Shown: one piece after another, positions 25,750-34,120 of the stretch | Position numbering within the stretch: position 1 is the first letter of the stretch | Layout of the letters: the number at the start of each line of letters is the position of its first letter | Source of the DNA: Phosphoribacter sp037045045 | GTDB lineage: Bacteria; Actinomycetota; Actinomycetes; Actinomycetales; Dermatophilaceae | NCBI GenBank assembly: GCA_037045045.1 | Contig: JBAOHL010000002.1 | Location: 124,001-188,000 of the forward strand | Direction of reading: 5' to 3' | Length of the DNA: 64,000 nt | Notes under the pieces: model-generated | Databases searched by the model: none | The model's input: the letters and a program-made list of their open reading frames with translations, nothing else | What the model was told of the DNA's origin: nothing | Made by a program: the position numbers and the translations under genes

Positions 25750-26649
25750 TCAGCTGGTGATGTCCTTCGTCGAGCACCGTGCCCAGGCCAGCGAGACGAA
25801 CACCACGGCATACCCGGCGAAGAGGGTCAGACCATTGGCGATCTGCGCGGTCCAGACCGGGTCACGGTAGAGGTCGGCGAAGGACATGAACCACGAGACG
25901 AGCAGGTACGGGTGCAGCCAACTCACCTGGGGGATGCCGGCGAGGATCCACGAGGTGATGGTGAAGATCATCACGCCGATGGTCGCCGCGATGGGTTGCT
26001 CGGTCAGCGTCGAGACGAACAGGCCGACGGCGGCGAGGGCGGCGAGCCCGGCGCCGAGGTAGAGCATCGCCAGGGCCAGGCGCACCAGCGCGTCGCCGAA
26101 GCCGATCTGGGTGCCCGAGAGCGTCGTCATGGGTCCCGTGCCGAACAACGCCACGCCGACGATCCCGCCCACGCCGACGACGACGGCCAGACCCCACAAG
26201 GCGCCGACGCACAGGGCGAGGTACTTGACGAGGACCAGGCGGGTGCGGCTGACCGGGACGGTGAGCAGGTAGCGCAGCGTCCCCAGGTTGGCCTCGCCGG
26301 CGATCGCGTCACCCGAGAGCATCGCCATTGCCAGGGGCAGGAACATCGGCATCTCGACGGTGAGGGCCGCCAGCGCGACGAACAACCCGTTCGAGGTGAT
26401 CGAACCGAAGAACGAGGCGCCGGCGCCACCGCGCGACGCAGACATCCGGGTGACGACGGCGATGAGCACGGGCACGGCGGCGAGCACGAGCAGCCCAAAT
26501 TGGTTGCGCCGCCGCCCGCCGATCAGTCCGAGCTCCGAGCGCAGCAGCGACCACACGCCGAGCCTGGGGCCGGCCGCGGTCGGGGCCCCGTCGGCCGGCG
26601 AGAGTGCCGGTGCGGGGGTGGCGGTGAGGGTCGGCTCAGTGCCCGACAT
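25750..26649 (-). CDS. ABC-2 type transporter permease
   Basis: A 299-residue permease from ATG 26649 with six predicted helices. The block DAIAGEANLGTLRYLLTVPVSRTRL, with the permease's cytoplasmic coupling helix, is typical of ABC-2 exporters. It overlaps the ATPase gene by 14 bases, so both make one transporter. A Pro/Ala-rich N-terminal tail of about 30 residues precedes the first helix. The substrate is unknown; the LolA-like gene upstream hints at a lipid or lipoprotein-related cargo. Confidence 0.85.
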   Translation of the reverse strand: MSGTEPTLTATPAPALSPADGAPTAAGPRLGVWSLLRSELGLIGGRRRNQFGLLVLAAVPVLIAVVTRMSASRGGAGASFFGSITSNGLFVALAALTVEMPMFLPLAMAMLSGDAIAGEANLGTLRYLLTVPVSRTRLVLVKYLALCVGALWGLAVVVGVGGIVGVALFGTGPMTTLSGTQIGFGDALVRLALAMLYLGAGLAALAAVGLFVSTLTEQPIAATIGVMIFTITSWILAGIPQVSWLHPYLLVSWFMSFADLYRDPVWTAQIANGLTLFAGYAVVFVSLAWARCSTKDITS

Positions 26650-27583
26650 CGAAACCCTCCCCAGTGAGCGAGACGAACCAGTCCTCGAGGTTGGGGCGGG
26701 CGAGGCGGAACTCCCGCACCCCGACGCCGGCGGCGACGAGTGCGGCGACGATCTCCTCGGGCGGCGCATGCGACGGTATGCCGCGCACCTCGTCGTCCCG
26801 GCGGGTCAGGCCGGTCACCCCGTGGTTGCCGAGCACGGCCATGGCCCGCTCCGCCGATCCGGTGCGCACGACGAGCCGAGCGCCGCCCGGGCCGACGAGC
26901 GAGCCGACCTCCCCCTGGGCGACGAGCCGGCCCTCGCGCAGTACCCCGACATGGGTGCACATGTGCTCGACCTCGGCGAGCAGGTGGCTGGAGACGAGAA
27001 CGCTCGTGCCGTCGGTGGCCAGCGACCCGACGAGCGAACGGACCTCTCGCGTGCCCTGGGGGTCCAGGCCGTTGGTCGGCTCGTCGAGGACGAGCAGGTC
27101 GCGGGGCACGAGCAGGGCCGCAGCCAGGGCCAGTCGTTGGCGCATCCCGAGCGAGTAGGCCCGGTAGCGCTTGCCGGCCGCCGCCAACAGCCCGACCCGG
27201 TCCAGGGCGGCGTCGATCCGGGTAGCCCGGGTCCGGGGATCGGCGTACCGGTCGGCCGCATCGAGTCGGGCGAGGTTGCGTCGAGCGGACAGGTACGGAT
27301 GGAACGCCGGCCCCTCGACGAGGCTGCCCACGCGGTGCAGGACCCGACCGGCGTCTCGAGGGACGGCATACCCGAGCAGGTCGGCGGATCCGGCAGAGGA
27401 GCGGACCAGCCCGAGCAGCATCCGGATCGTCGTCGTCTTGCCCGAGCCGTTCGGGCCGAGGAAGCCGTAGACCGCGCCCCGGGGCACCGAGAGGTCCACG
27501 CCGTCGACGACGGTCTGCGACCCGAAGCGTTTGGTGAGCCCCCGGGTGCTCACGGCGAGGTCGAGCCCAGCGGCGACGCTCAC
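26636..27583 (-). CDS. ABC transporter ATP-binding protein
   Basis: A 315-residue ATPase from GTG 27583 (GTGA overlap with the preceding stop). Walker A is GPNGSGKTTT and Walker B is LLVLDEPTNGLDP. The signature loop reads YSLGMRQRLALAAAL, with the second residue Leu rather than the usual Ser-Gly, a common variant in this subfamily. The C-terminal extension (about 225-315) includes RGIPSHAPPEEIV and is typical of CcmA/BcrA-like exporters. Partner of the downstream permease. Confidence 0.9.
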   Translation of the reverse strand: MSVAAGLDLAVSTRGLTKRFGSQTVVDGVDLSVPRGAVYGFLGPNGSGKTTTIRMLLGLVRSSAGSADLLGYAVPRDAGRVLHRVGSLVEGPAFHPYLSARRNLARLDAADRYADPRTRATRIDAALDRVGLLAAAGKRYRAYSLGMRQRLALAAALLVPRDLLVLDEPTNGLDPQGTREVRSLVGSLATDGTSVLVSSHLLAEVEHMCTHVGVLREGRLVAQGEVGSLVGPGGARLVVRTGSAERAMAVLGNHGVTGLTRRDDEVRGIPSHAPPEEIVAALVAAGVGVREFRLARPNLEDWFVSLTGEGFDVGH

Positions 27584-28713
27584 GGGGTGCCCGGAGCGAG
27601 AGCGGCGTAGAGCAGGTCCGGGGCGACCGGGCCGAGCGCGATCCGCCCGTCGTCGGCCACGACGGCCGAGAACAACGTGCCCTCGAGGAGGTGACCCCAG
27701 CCCCACCGTCCCGACACCCTGGGCAGGCCGGCGAGGACCCGCGTCACCGCGTCGGTCCCACTGGCGGTGGCGGCACCGGACAACGGCGGGACGTTGACGA
27801 CGAGGACCGTTGACCAGCCCGAGCCGACGACCTTGAGACCCCCGGGCAACGCCCCGCCAGGCCCCAGCGGGAGCTTGGGGATCGCCGGTGCGGCGCCCGA
27901 ACCGGGCAACTCGCCGTTGCGCACCGACGTGTCCGGCGGTGCGACGAACTCGAACTGGCGGTCCTCCGGCGTGTCGAAGCCGACCTGGGTGAAGCCGACC
28001 TCGAACGCCGGGGCGGTGCGCTTGGTCGAGTAGACCTGGACCCGCAGGGGGACGTATAGGGCCCCGTCGACGGCGATGTGCACGGACGCCACGAGCGACC
28101 CGCTGCCCTTGGGGGTGAGCACGAGCTCGTATGCCGGCCGGCCGGCCACCACGACGTTCTTCGCCGTGGTCACTGTCGTCGTCGGCTCGATGGCCGCGAG
28201 GGCCTTGGCGGCCGCCTCGTCGGGCGTCATCGGCAACTGGCTGGCCAGCGCGGTCGGCACGGGGCCGGCGGGGTGGTCCTCGGCCGGCAGGGTGTAGTGG
28301 ACCGCCTCCTTCTGAGCGCTGTCCCACACCCAGGCGTCCTGGCCGTTGCGGATGACGTCGGTCTCGCCGAGGCTGCCGACGAGGGCGACGCGGGCCTTGG
28401 TCGGGCCGGCATACCAGACCCGCCAGGTGTGCGATCCGCCGAGCAGCGAGGTGACCGGCTGGCTCCCGCTGCCGCCCGTCGTGACGCCGGGAAGCTCGGG
28501 CAGGCCGAGATCCGAGGTCTGCACGACGGTCCCGGAGCCGGCGTGCAGCCCCGCGCCGCGGACGTCGACGAGCAGTTGGGCGGCCGTGCGGTCCGGCAGG
28601 TTCGGATCGGCCGAGGCCGAGACGCTGGCCAGGGAGGCGCCGGTGGCGAGGGCGACGACGGCGAAAATCGGGACGGCCCATCGGGTGGCCGGGCGGTCGG
28701 TGAACAGGCGCAT
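27580..28713 (-). CDS. exported LolA/RseB-like lipoprotein-carrier-fold protein
   Basis: A 377-residue protein from ATG 28713. An N-terminal signal or anchor (WAVPIFAVVALATGASLASV, residues 12-31) is followed by a LolA/RseB-like half-barrel region: SHTWRVWYAGPTKARVALV, DAWVWDSAQKEAVHYTL, GRPAYELVLTPKG, YVPLRVQVYS and FEVGFTQVGF. A Gly/Pro-rich stretch and a second small domain end the protein. It may sense lipid or envelope stress. First gene of the transporter operon, divergent from a two-component pair that probably regulates it. Confidence 0.7.
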   Translation of the reverse strand: MRLFTDRPATRWAVPIFAVVALATGASLASVSASADPNLPDRTAAQLLVDVRGAGLHAGSGTVVQTSDLGLPELPGVTTGGSGSQPVTSLLGGSHTWRVWYAGPTKARVALVGSLGETDVIRNGQDAWVWDSAQKEAVHYTLPAEDHPAGPVPTALASQLPMTPDEAAAKALAAIEPTTTVTTAKNVVVAGRPAYELVLTPKGSGSLVASVHIAVDGALYVPLRVQVYSTKRTAPAFEVGFTQVGFDTPEDRQFEFVAPPDTSVRNGELPGSGAAPAIPKLPLGPGGALPGGLKVVGSGWSTVLVVNVPPLSGAATASGTDAVTRVLAGLPRVSGRWGWGHLLEGTLFSAVVADDGRIALGPVAPDLLYAALAPGTP

Positions 28714-28807
28714 GGGTCCAGGGTGGCCCAGGGCACCTGGGGGTTTGCTGAGACCTCGATGCTCGACGGGACCGGCCAGGCCCGAGCCCCCGTGCGATGG
28801 TGGGGGC

Positions 28808-29461
28808 ATGCGCCTGCTGGTGGTCGAGGACGAGCGGCGCATGGCCGACGCCCTGGCCAGGGGCCTGCGCGCCGAGGGGTTTGTCGTCGACTGTGCCGGC
28901 GACGGGGTCAGTGGCCTGGAGGCCGCTCGGTTCGGCGACTACGACGCGATCCTGCTCGACGTCATGCTCCCAGGCCTGTCCGGGTACACGCTGGTCCGCA
29001 CTCTGCGTGCGGAGCAGCGCTGGACCCCGGTGCTCATGCTCTCGGCCAAGGACGGCGAGTACGACCAGGCCGACGGGCTCGACTACGGCGCCGACGACTA
29101 CCTCGTCAAGCCGTTCTCGTTCGTCGTCCTGCTCGCCCGCCTCCGGGCACTGCTGCGGCGCGGCGCGACCCCGCGGCCGCCCACCCTCAGCGGCGCCGGG
29201 ATCGGCCTGGACCCGGCCAGCCGAGAGGTCAGCGTCGACGGCGTACCCGTCGACCTCGCTCCTCGCGAGTACCTCGTCCTCGAACACCTGCTGCGCGCCG
29301 CCGGCGCGGCCGTGCCCAAGGAGGAGCTGCTCGACTCGGTGTGGGGCGGCGACCGCTCCGACGCCAACGTCGTCGAGGTCTACGTCGGCTACCTGCGTCG
29401 CAAGCTCGGGCGCGAGCGCATCCGCACGGTGCACGGCGTCGGCTATCGGATCGCCCCGTGA
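28808..29461 (+). CDS. OmpR-family response regulator
   Basis: A 217-residue regulator. The receiver domain has the acid pocket VVEDER, phospho-acceptor D51 in LLDVMLPG, the switch Ser in MLSAKD and Lys in VKPFSF. The C-terminal winged helix (about 125-217) ends VYVGYLRRKLG and RTVHGVGYRI. GTGA overlap with the kinase gene. Its divergence from the LolA-like/ABC operon across 94 bases suggests that operon as target. Confidence 0.92.
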   Translation: MRLLVVEDERRMADALARGLRAEGFVVDCAGDGVSGLEAARFGDYDAILLDVMLPGLSGYTLVRTLRAEQRWTPVLMLSAKDGEYDQADGLDYGADDYLVKPFSFVVLLARLRALLRRGATPRPPTLSGAGIGLDPASREVSVDGVPVDLAPREYLVLEHLLRAAGAAVPKEELLDSVWGGDRSDANVVEVYVGYLRRKLGRERIRTVHGVGYRIAP

Positions 29462-30819
29462 CCGGGTGGTGGCGTCGGCGCACCCTGCGCTCGCGACTGC
29501 TCGCCGTGGGTATCGCCGGGGTTGCCGCTGCCCTGTTGGTCGGCTGGATCCTCTTGTATGCCGTGCTCTCGGCGGCGTTGGACCGGGCCATCGCCACGCA
29601 GAGTCGGGCCAGCGCCACCCAGGTCGCCGCCTACGTCGACGACGGCCGCTTGCCCGACCCGCTGCCGGTGTCGGGCGCCACCGTCGTCCAGGTCCTCGAC
29701 CTCCAGGGCCGGGTGGTCGCCGCCTCCGTGGCCGCCGACCGGCTCACCCCGCTGCTCACCCCGTCGGAGCTCGCCGAGGCGCTTGCCGGGCACGAACTCG
29801 CGGTCCCGGGGAATCGGGCGGGCGGGGTGGGGACGCTGCGGGTGGTCGCCGTCGCCGCCGGCCCGGCGGAACGCCGGATGAGCGTCCTCGCGGGGACGCC
29901 CACGGCCGATCTCGACTCCAGCCGGGCCATCCTGCGCACCGTGTTCCTCGTCTTCTACCCACTCGTCCTCGCTGCTCTGGCCCTCATCGCCTGGCGGGTC
30001 ATCGGGTCGGTCTTGCGCCCCGTCGAAACGCTCCGTCTCGGCGCCGAGCGGATCGGGGCGACGGCCACCCCCGACGAACGCCTGCCCGTGCCACCCAGCG
30101 GCGACGAGGTGAGCGCCCTTGCCTCGACGCTCAACGCCATGCTCGAGCGGCTCGCCTCGGCCCGGTCGCGGCAACGGGCTTTCCTCGCCGACGCGGCGCA
30201 CGAGCTGCGTAGCCCGCTGGCCACCCTGCAGACCCAGCTCGAGGTCGCCGTTCGGATCGGGCCGTCGGCGAGCCTGCCCGAGGACCTGCTCGCCGACGTC
30301 CGGCGGATGACCGAACTCGTCGAGGACCTGCTCACCCTGGCCCGCACCGACGACGCCCCGCCGCACCCGCCGGCGCCCGTCGACCTCGACGCCCTCGCGG
30401 AGACCCTCGCGACGGCGCGAGTCGACCCGCGCGTGCCGATCCGGGTGGCGATCCTCGATGCCGGTCCGCACGTCGTCACCGCGGTCGCCACCGACGTGCG
30501 CCGGTCGCTGGACAACCTCTTGGACAACGCATTGCGACACGCGGCCACGACGGTCGTCGTCGAGGTGTCCATCGGCGATGCCGGACCGACGGTCGGGGTC
30601 GTCGACGACGGACACGGCATACCAGAGTCGGAACGGGAACGGGTCTTCGAGCGTTTCACCCGACTCGATGCGGGCCGTGACCGCGATTCCGGCGGTACTG
30701 GACTCGGCCTGGCGATCTGCCGCGAGCTGCTCCGGCGCAGCGACGCGACTGTCCACCTAATGGACGCGCGTCCCGGCATACGGGCGCTCGTCGAGTTCCG
30801 CGGACCCTCGGCTTGCTAG
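29458..30819 (+). CDS. two-component sensor histidine kinase
   Basis: A 453-residue kinase from GTG 29458. Two transmembrane helices (about 13-36 and 162-182) bracket an extracytoplasmic sensor of about 125 residues. HAMP follows, then the H box AAHELRSPL with His248, N box LDNLLDNALRHA, and G boxes VVDDGHGIPESE and GGTGLGLAI. It autophosphorylates and passes phosphate to the adjacent regulator. The signal is unknown. The GIP of the G1 box is encoded by a GGCATAC copy using the rare ATA codon. Confidence 0.93.
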   Translation: MTGWWRRRTLRSRLLAVGIAGVAAALLVGWILLYAVLSAALDRAIATQSRASATQVAAYVDDGRLPDPLPVSGATVVQVLDLQGRVVAASVAADRLTPLLTPSELAEALAGHELAVPGNRAGGVGTLRVVAVAAGPAERRMSVLAGTPTADLDSSRAILRTVFLVFYPLVLAALALIAWRVIGSVLRPVETLRLGAERIGATATPDERLPVPPSGDEVSALASTLNAMLERLASARSRQRAFLADAAHELRSPLATLQTQLEVAVRIGPSASLPEDLLADVRRMTELVEDLLTLARTDDAPPHPPAPVDLDALAETLATARVDPRVPIRVAILDAGPHVVTAVATDVRRSLDNLLDNALRHAATTVVVEVSIGDAGPTVGVVDDGHGIPESERERVFERFTRLDAGRDRDSGGTGLGLAICRELLRRSDATVHLMDARPGIRALVEFRGPSAC

Positions 30820-30966
30820 ACTCACCCCTTCCCGCAGGGAGCCCAGGGGGCCTCGCGCCCCGCTTTCCCGAACACTGCCGGCCGTGCCCCGCCCAGACGG
30901 CGGCGCGCCCGGCACCCGCCGTCGGTCTCGGCCGACACGGGACGCAGCAACGCAAGGAGTGACACC

Positions 30967-31458
30967 GTGACCGAGACCGCCAAGAGCGCCTACCTGACCC
31001 CCGAGGCGTACGAAAGGCTGCAGGCCGAGCTCGAGCAGCTGTCGACCCAGGGACGCTCGGAGCTGTCCAAGCGGATCGAGGCCGCCCGCGCCGAGGGTGA
31101 CCTGCGCGAGAACGGCGGTTACCACGCGGCCAAGGAGGAGCAGGGCAAGATGGAGGCCCGGATCCGCCAGATTACCCAACTGCTCGACACCGCGACGGTC
31201 GGCGAGACCCCGCCGGCCGACGATGGCATCGTCGAGCCCGGCATGGTCGTCACGGTCGAGATGTTCGGCGACGAAGAGGTCTTCCTGCTCGGGCATCGGG
31301 AGATCCAGGGCCACACCGACATCCACGTGTTCTCCGAGGCCTCACCGCTCGGGGCAGCCGTCAACGGCCGGTCGGCCGGCGACAGGGTGAGTTACGTGGC
31401 CCCCAACGGCAAGACCGTCGAGGTCCACATCCTCAAGGCCGAGCCCTTCACCGGCTGA
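30967..31458 (+). CDS. greA: transcription elongation factor GreA
   Basis: A 163-residue GreA from GTG 30967. The N-terminal antiparallel coiled coil (about 10-80) carries the acidic tip in EGDLRENGGYHAAKEEQGK. The C-terminal FKBP-like domain contains GDRVSYVAPNGK. It rescues backtracked RNA polymerase. The final residues AEPFTG and the stop fall in the first unit of a 27-bp tandem array, which repeats the 3' end four times. Confidence 0.95.
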   Translation: MTETAKSAYLTPEAYERLQAELEQLSTQGRSELSKRIEAARAEGDLRENGGYHAAKEEQGKMEARIRQITQLLDTATVGETPPADDGIVEPGMVVTVEMFGDEEVFLLGHREIQGHTDIHVFSEASPLGAAVNGRSAGDRVSYVAPNGKTVEVHILKAEPFTG

Positions 31459-31545
31459 GGCCCCGCCGAGCCCTTCACCGGCTGAGGCCCCGCCGAGCCC
31501 TTCACCGGCTGAGGCCCCGCCGAGCCCTTCACCGGCTGAGGCCCC
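31438..31545. repeat. 27-bp tandem repeat, four identical copies spanning the greA stop
   Basis: Copies start at 31438, 31465, 31492 and 31519, with no differences seen between them. Each contains GAGCCCTTCACCGGCTGA, the last five greA codons plus stop. The first copy is coding, the rest untranslated. The array separates convergent greA and ilvA. Identity of copies implies recent expansion. Confidence 0.92.
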
Positions 31546-31572
31546 GCCGGCAGACCGGCGCCGCCTCGGTCC

Positions 31573-32790
31573 TCAGGTCCCGAACACCAACCGGTAGCCC
31601 TTGTCGCGCAGCGCCCGCAACACCTGTTCGCGGTGTTCGCGACCCTTGGTCTCCATCTGCACGGCGATCTCCACCTCGCCGACCCGCAGGGCGGCGGTGG
31701 TCCGCGTGTGGGCCACCTCGACGACGTTGGCCTCGGCGGCAGCGAGATCGGCCAACAGCGTCGCGAGAGTGCCCGGCCGGTCGGACACCCGCACCGACAC
31801 CTCGAGGTATCGGCCCCCCGAGGTGAGGCCGTGTCGGATGATCCGCAACAACAGCAGCGGGTCGATGTTGCCGCCGGAGAGCACGGCGACGACCGGCCCG
31901 TCGACGAACCGGTCCTCCTCCAGCAGCCACGCCACCGGGGCGACTCCGGCCGGTTCGACGACGAGCTTGGCCCGTTCGAGCAGGTACACCAGGGCCTGCG
32001 ACATCGCCTCCTCCCCGACCGTCTCGATGGCGTCGACGTATCGCACGACGAGGTCGAAGGGCACCTGCCCGGGGCAGCCGACGGCGATCCCGTCGGCCAT
32101 CGTCGCCATCCGGTCCACCGGCACCGGGCGCCCGGCGGCCAGCGACAGCGGGTAGGCGGCGGCCTGTTCGGCCTGCACACCGATGATCCGCACGTCGGGG
32201 TTGACCGCCTTCACCGCGGTGGCGATGCCCGCGACGAGCCCGCCACCGCCGGTCGCGACGATGATGGTGCGCACCTCGGGGCACTGCTCGAGGATCTCCA
32301 TCCCCACGGTGCCCTGCCCCGCGACGATGTCGACGTGGTCGAAGGGGGAGATGAACACCGCCCCGGACGACGCGGCATACTCGCGCGCGACGGCGATCGC
32401 CTCGTCGAGGGTGTCGCCGACGAGTTCGACACTGGCCCCGTAGGCGCGGGTCGCGGCGAGTTTGGGCAAGGCGGCGCCGTACGGCATGTACACGCGCGCG
32501 GGGATGCCCAGCAGTTGGGCGGCCAGCGCGACCCCTTGGGCGTGGTTGCCGGCGCTCGCGGCGACCACCCCGGCGGCCCGCTCACCGGCGTCGAGCCGGG
32601 ACATCCGCGTGTACGCGCCGCGGATCTTGAACGAGCCGGCGCGTTGGAGGTTCTCGCACTTGAGGAACACCTCGACCCCGGCCCGCTCGGAGAGGCCTCG
32701 ACTGCGCTGCAAGGGGGTCGGGTCGACGACGCCGGCAAGCAGCTGCCGGGCCGCCGCGATATCGGCGGGAGTGACGCGCGGTGCACCCAT
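31573..32790 (-). CDS. ilvA: threonine ammonia-lyase (with ACT domain)
   Basis: A 405-residue fold-type II PLP enzyme. The PLP lysine K55 lies in SFKIRGAY and the phosphate loop is ATGGGGLVAGIA. It uses a C-terminal ACT domain (about 325-405, EVSVRVSDRPGTLATLLADL), as in catabolic or short biosynthetic threonine deaminases. It converts threonine to 2-oxobutanoate for isoleucine or propionyl-CoA. Ten bases separate it from the upstream MutL-like gene. Confidence 0.92.
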   Translation of the reverse strand: MGAPRVTPADIAAARQLLAGVVDPTPLQRSRGLSERAGVEVFLKCENLQRAGSFKIRGAYTRMSRLDAGERAAGVVAASAGNHAQGVALAAQLLGIPARVYMPYGAALPKLAATRAYGASVELVGDTLDEAIAVAREYAASSGAVFISPFDHVDIVAGQGTVGMEILEQCPEVRTIIVATGGGGLVAGIATAVKAVNPDVRIIGVQAEQAAAYPLSLAAGRPVPVDRMATMADGIAVGCPGQVPFDLVVRYVDAIETVGEEAMSQALVYLLERAKLVVEPAGVAPVAWLLEEDRFVDGPVVAVLSGGNIDPLLLLRIIRHGLTSGGRYLEVSVRVSDRPGTLATLLADLAAAEANVVEVAHTRTTAALRVGEVEIAVQMETKGREHREQVLRALRDKGYRLVFGT

Positions 32791-32800
32791 GGCCCGCAGG

Positions 32801-34120
32801 CTAGTCCAGCAGCCGGGGCGCGAGGCGGCGCGCCGCGTCCGGGTGGGTCTCGGCGAGTAACCCGACGACGACGAGCAGGTATGCCGCGTCGAGCCGGGTC
32901 TGCGCCGCGCGGGGGGTGCGCCACCCGCCGGCATCGTCGCTGGCGACCGCCCGCAGCACTGCCTCGGCGTCGCGCCGGGGGCCGTGGCGCAGGACTCCGC
33001 CGGACCCGAGGGCGAGCGTGACGTCGCGCAGGTCCCGCCCGGACTCCCCCGGCTGGGCCGGTCGGGCATGCCGGCGGACGGCGACGAGCGCCGCGAGGCG
33101 GGCCAGTTCGAGGTCGAGCGTTCGCTCGATCTCGTCCGTGGGCAGGTGGGCGGGGTCGGTCGCGACGTGCGCGGCATACCGGGGCAGGCCGGCGGAGACC
33201 GCCAGGCCCTCGCGGGCGGCCGCGTCGAGGACGCCGTCGGCACTCCAGCGCACCCCGAGATCGGCCTCGACGGTGCGTGCGACCGGCAACTCGGCGACGA
33301 CCTCGCGGCGTCCTTCGGCGTCCTCTCCGACGGGGGCCAGAGCGCTGTAGACGTCGGTCGTCGCGCCGCCGACGTCGACGACGAGCACGCCGGAACCGGC
33401 CGCGTCCGCGAGGGCCGCGACACCGGCGAGCACGGCATCCGGGGTGGCGGCCCGCACGAGCCGAGCGAACCGCGGCCCCCGGGACAGGCCCTTGCCGCCG
33501 ATGACGTGCCGGACGAACGCGTCACGGATGGCCGCTCTCGCGCTGGCGGGCTCGACGACCCCGATCTGCGGCAGGACATTGTCGGCGGTGCGGACCAGTC
33601 GGCCCGCTGCGCGCAACCGTTCCGCCGCCGCCGGAGTGGCCTCGGCGTTGCCGGCCACGACGAACGGGATGCCGCGGCGCAGCCGGGAGCCCGCCAAGAC
33701 CGCCGCGTTGGCCAGCAGGATGTCGGCGTTGCCGCCGTCGGTGCCCCCGACGAGCAGGACGATGTCCGGGCGCGTCTGCCGAAGGTCGGCCACACCCGTG
33801 GCGTCGAGCCGTCCGGCGCCGACGTGGACGACCCGGGCGCCTGCCGACAGCCCGACCCGCCGTCCCGCCTCGGCGGTGACCGACCGTTCGTACCCGAGCA
33901 CCGCGAGGCGCAGCCCGCCGCCGGCGCTCGAACACGCGAGGACGGGAATCTGCGGCGTCGCCCCGAGCGAGTCGGCCAGGGCGTCGAGCCCGTGCAGGAC
34001 GTCGGTCGAACTCGTCGTCGGGGTCTGCCCGCTGGCCAGGACGGTGCCGGCGTCGAGGTCGACGAGGGCGGCCTTGGTGTACGTCGATCCGACGTCGACG
34101 GTGAGGCAGCGGGGGCTCAC
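32801..34120 (-). CDS. glutamate mutase L (GlmL/MutL)-like ASKHA protein
   Basis: A 439-residue protein from GTG 34120, overlapping the metB stop. ASKHA ATPase motifs are LTVDVGSTYTKAALVDLD at the N-terminus, VLLVGGTDGGNADILL and VLVVDVGGATTDVYSAL. These identify the GlmL/MutL family, thought to act as a reactivator or chaperone for B12-dependent glutamate or ornithine mutases. No mutase subunit is in this window, so the partner must be elsewhere or the role has changed. Location between metB and ilvA is noteworthy. Confidence 0.8.
   Translation of the reverse strand: MSPRCLTVDVGSTYTKAALVDLDAGTVLASGQTPTTSSTDVLHGLDALADSLGATPQIPVLACSSAGGGLRLAVLGYERSVTAEAGRRVGLSAGARVVHVGAGRLDATGVADLRQTRPDIVLLVGGTDGGNADILLANAAVLAGSRLRRGIPFVVAGNAEATPAAAERLRAAGRLVRTADNVLPQIGVVEPASARAAIRDAFVRHVIGGKGLSRGPRFARLVRAATPDAVLAGVAALADAAGSGVLVVDVGGATTDVYSALAPVGEDAEGRREVVAELPVARTVEADLGVRWSADGVLDAAAREGLAVSAGLPRYAAHVATDPAHLPTDEIERTLDLELARLAALVAVRRHARPAQPGESGRDLRDVTLALGSGGVLRHGPRRDAEAVLRAVASDDAGGWRTPRAAQTRLDAAYLLVVVGLLAETHPDAARRLAPRLLD

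Noticed and set aside
26636..29434. One large 932-residue protein upstream-extended from the ABC ATPase
   Set aside because: The extension is an out-of-frame shadow of the LolA-like gene; the ATPase starts at the coupled GTG 27583.
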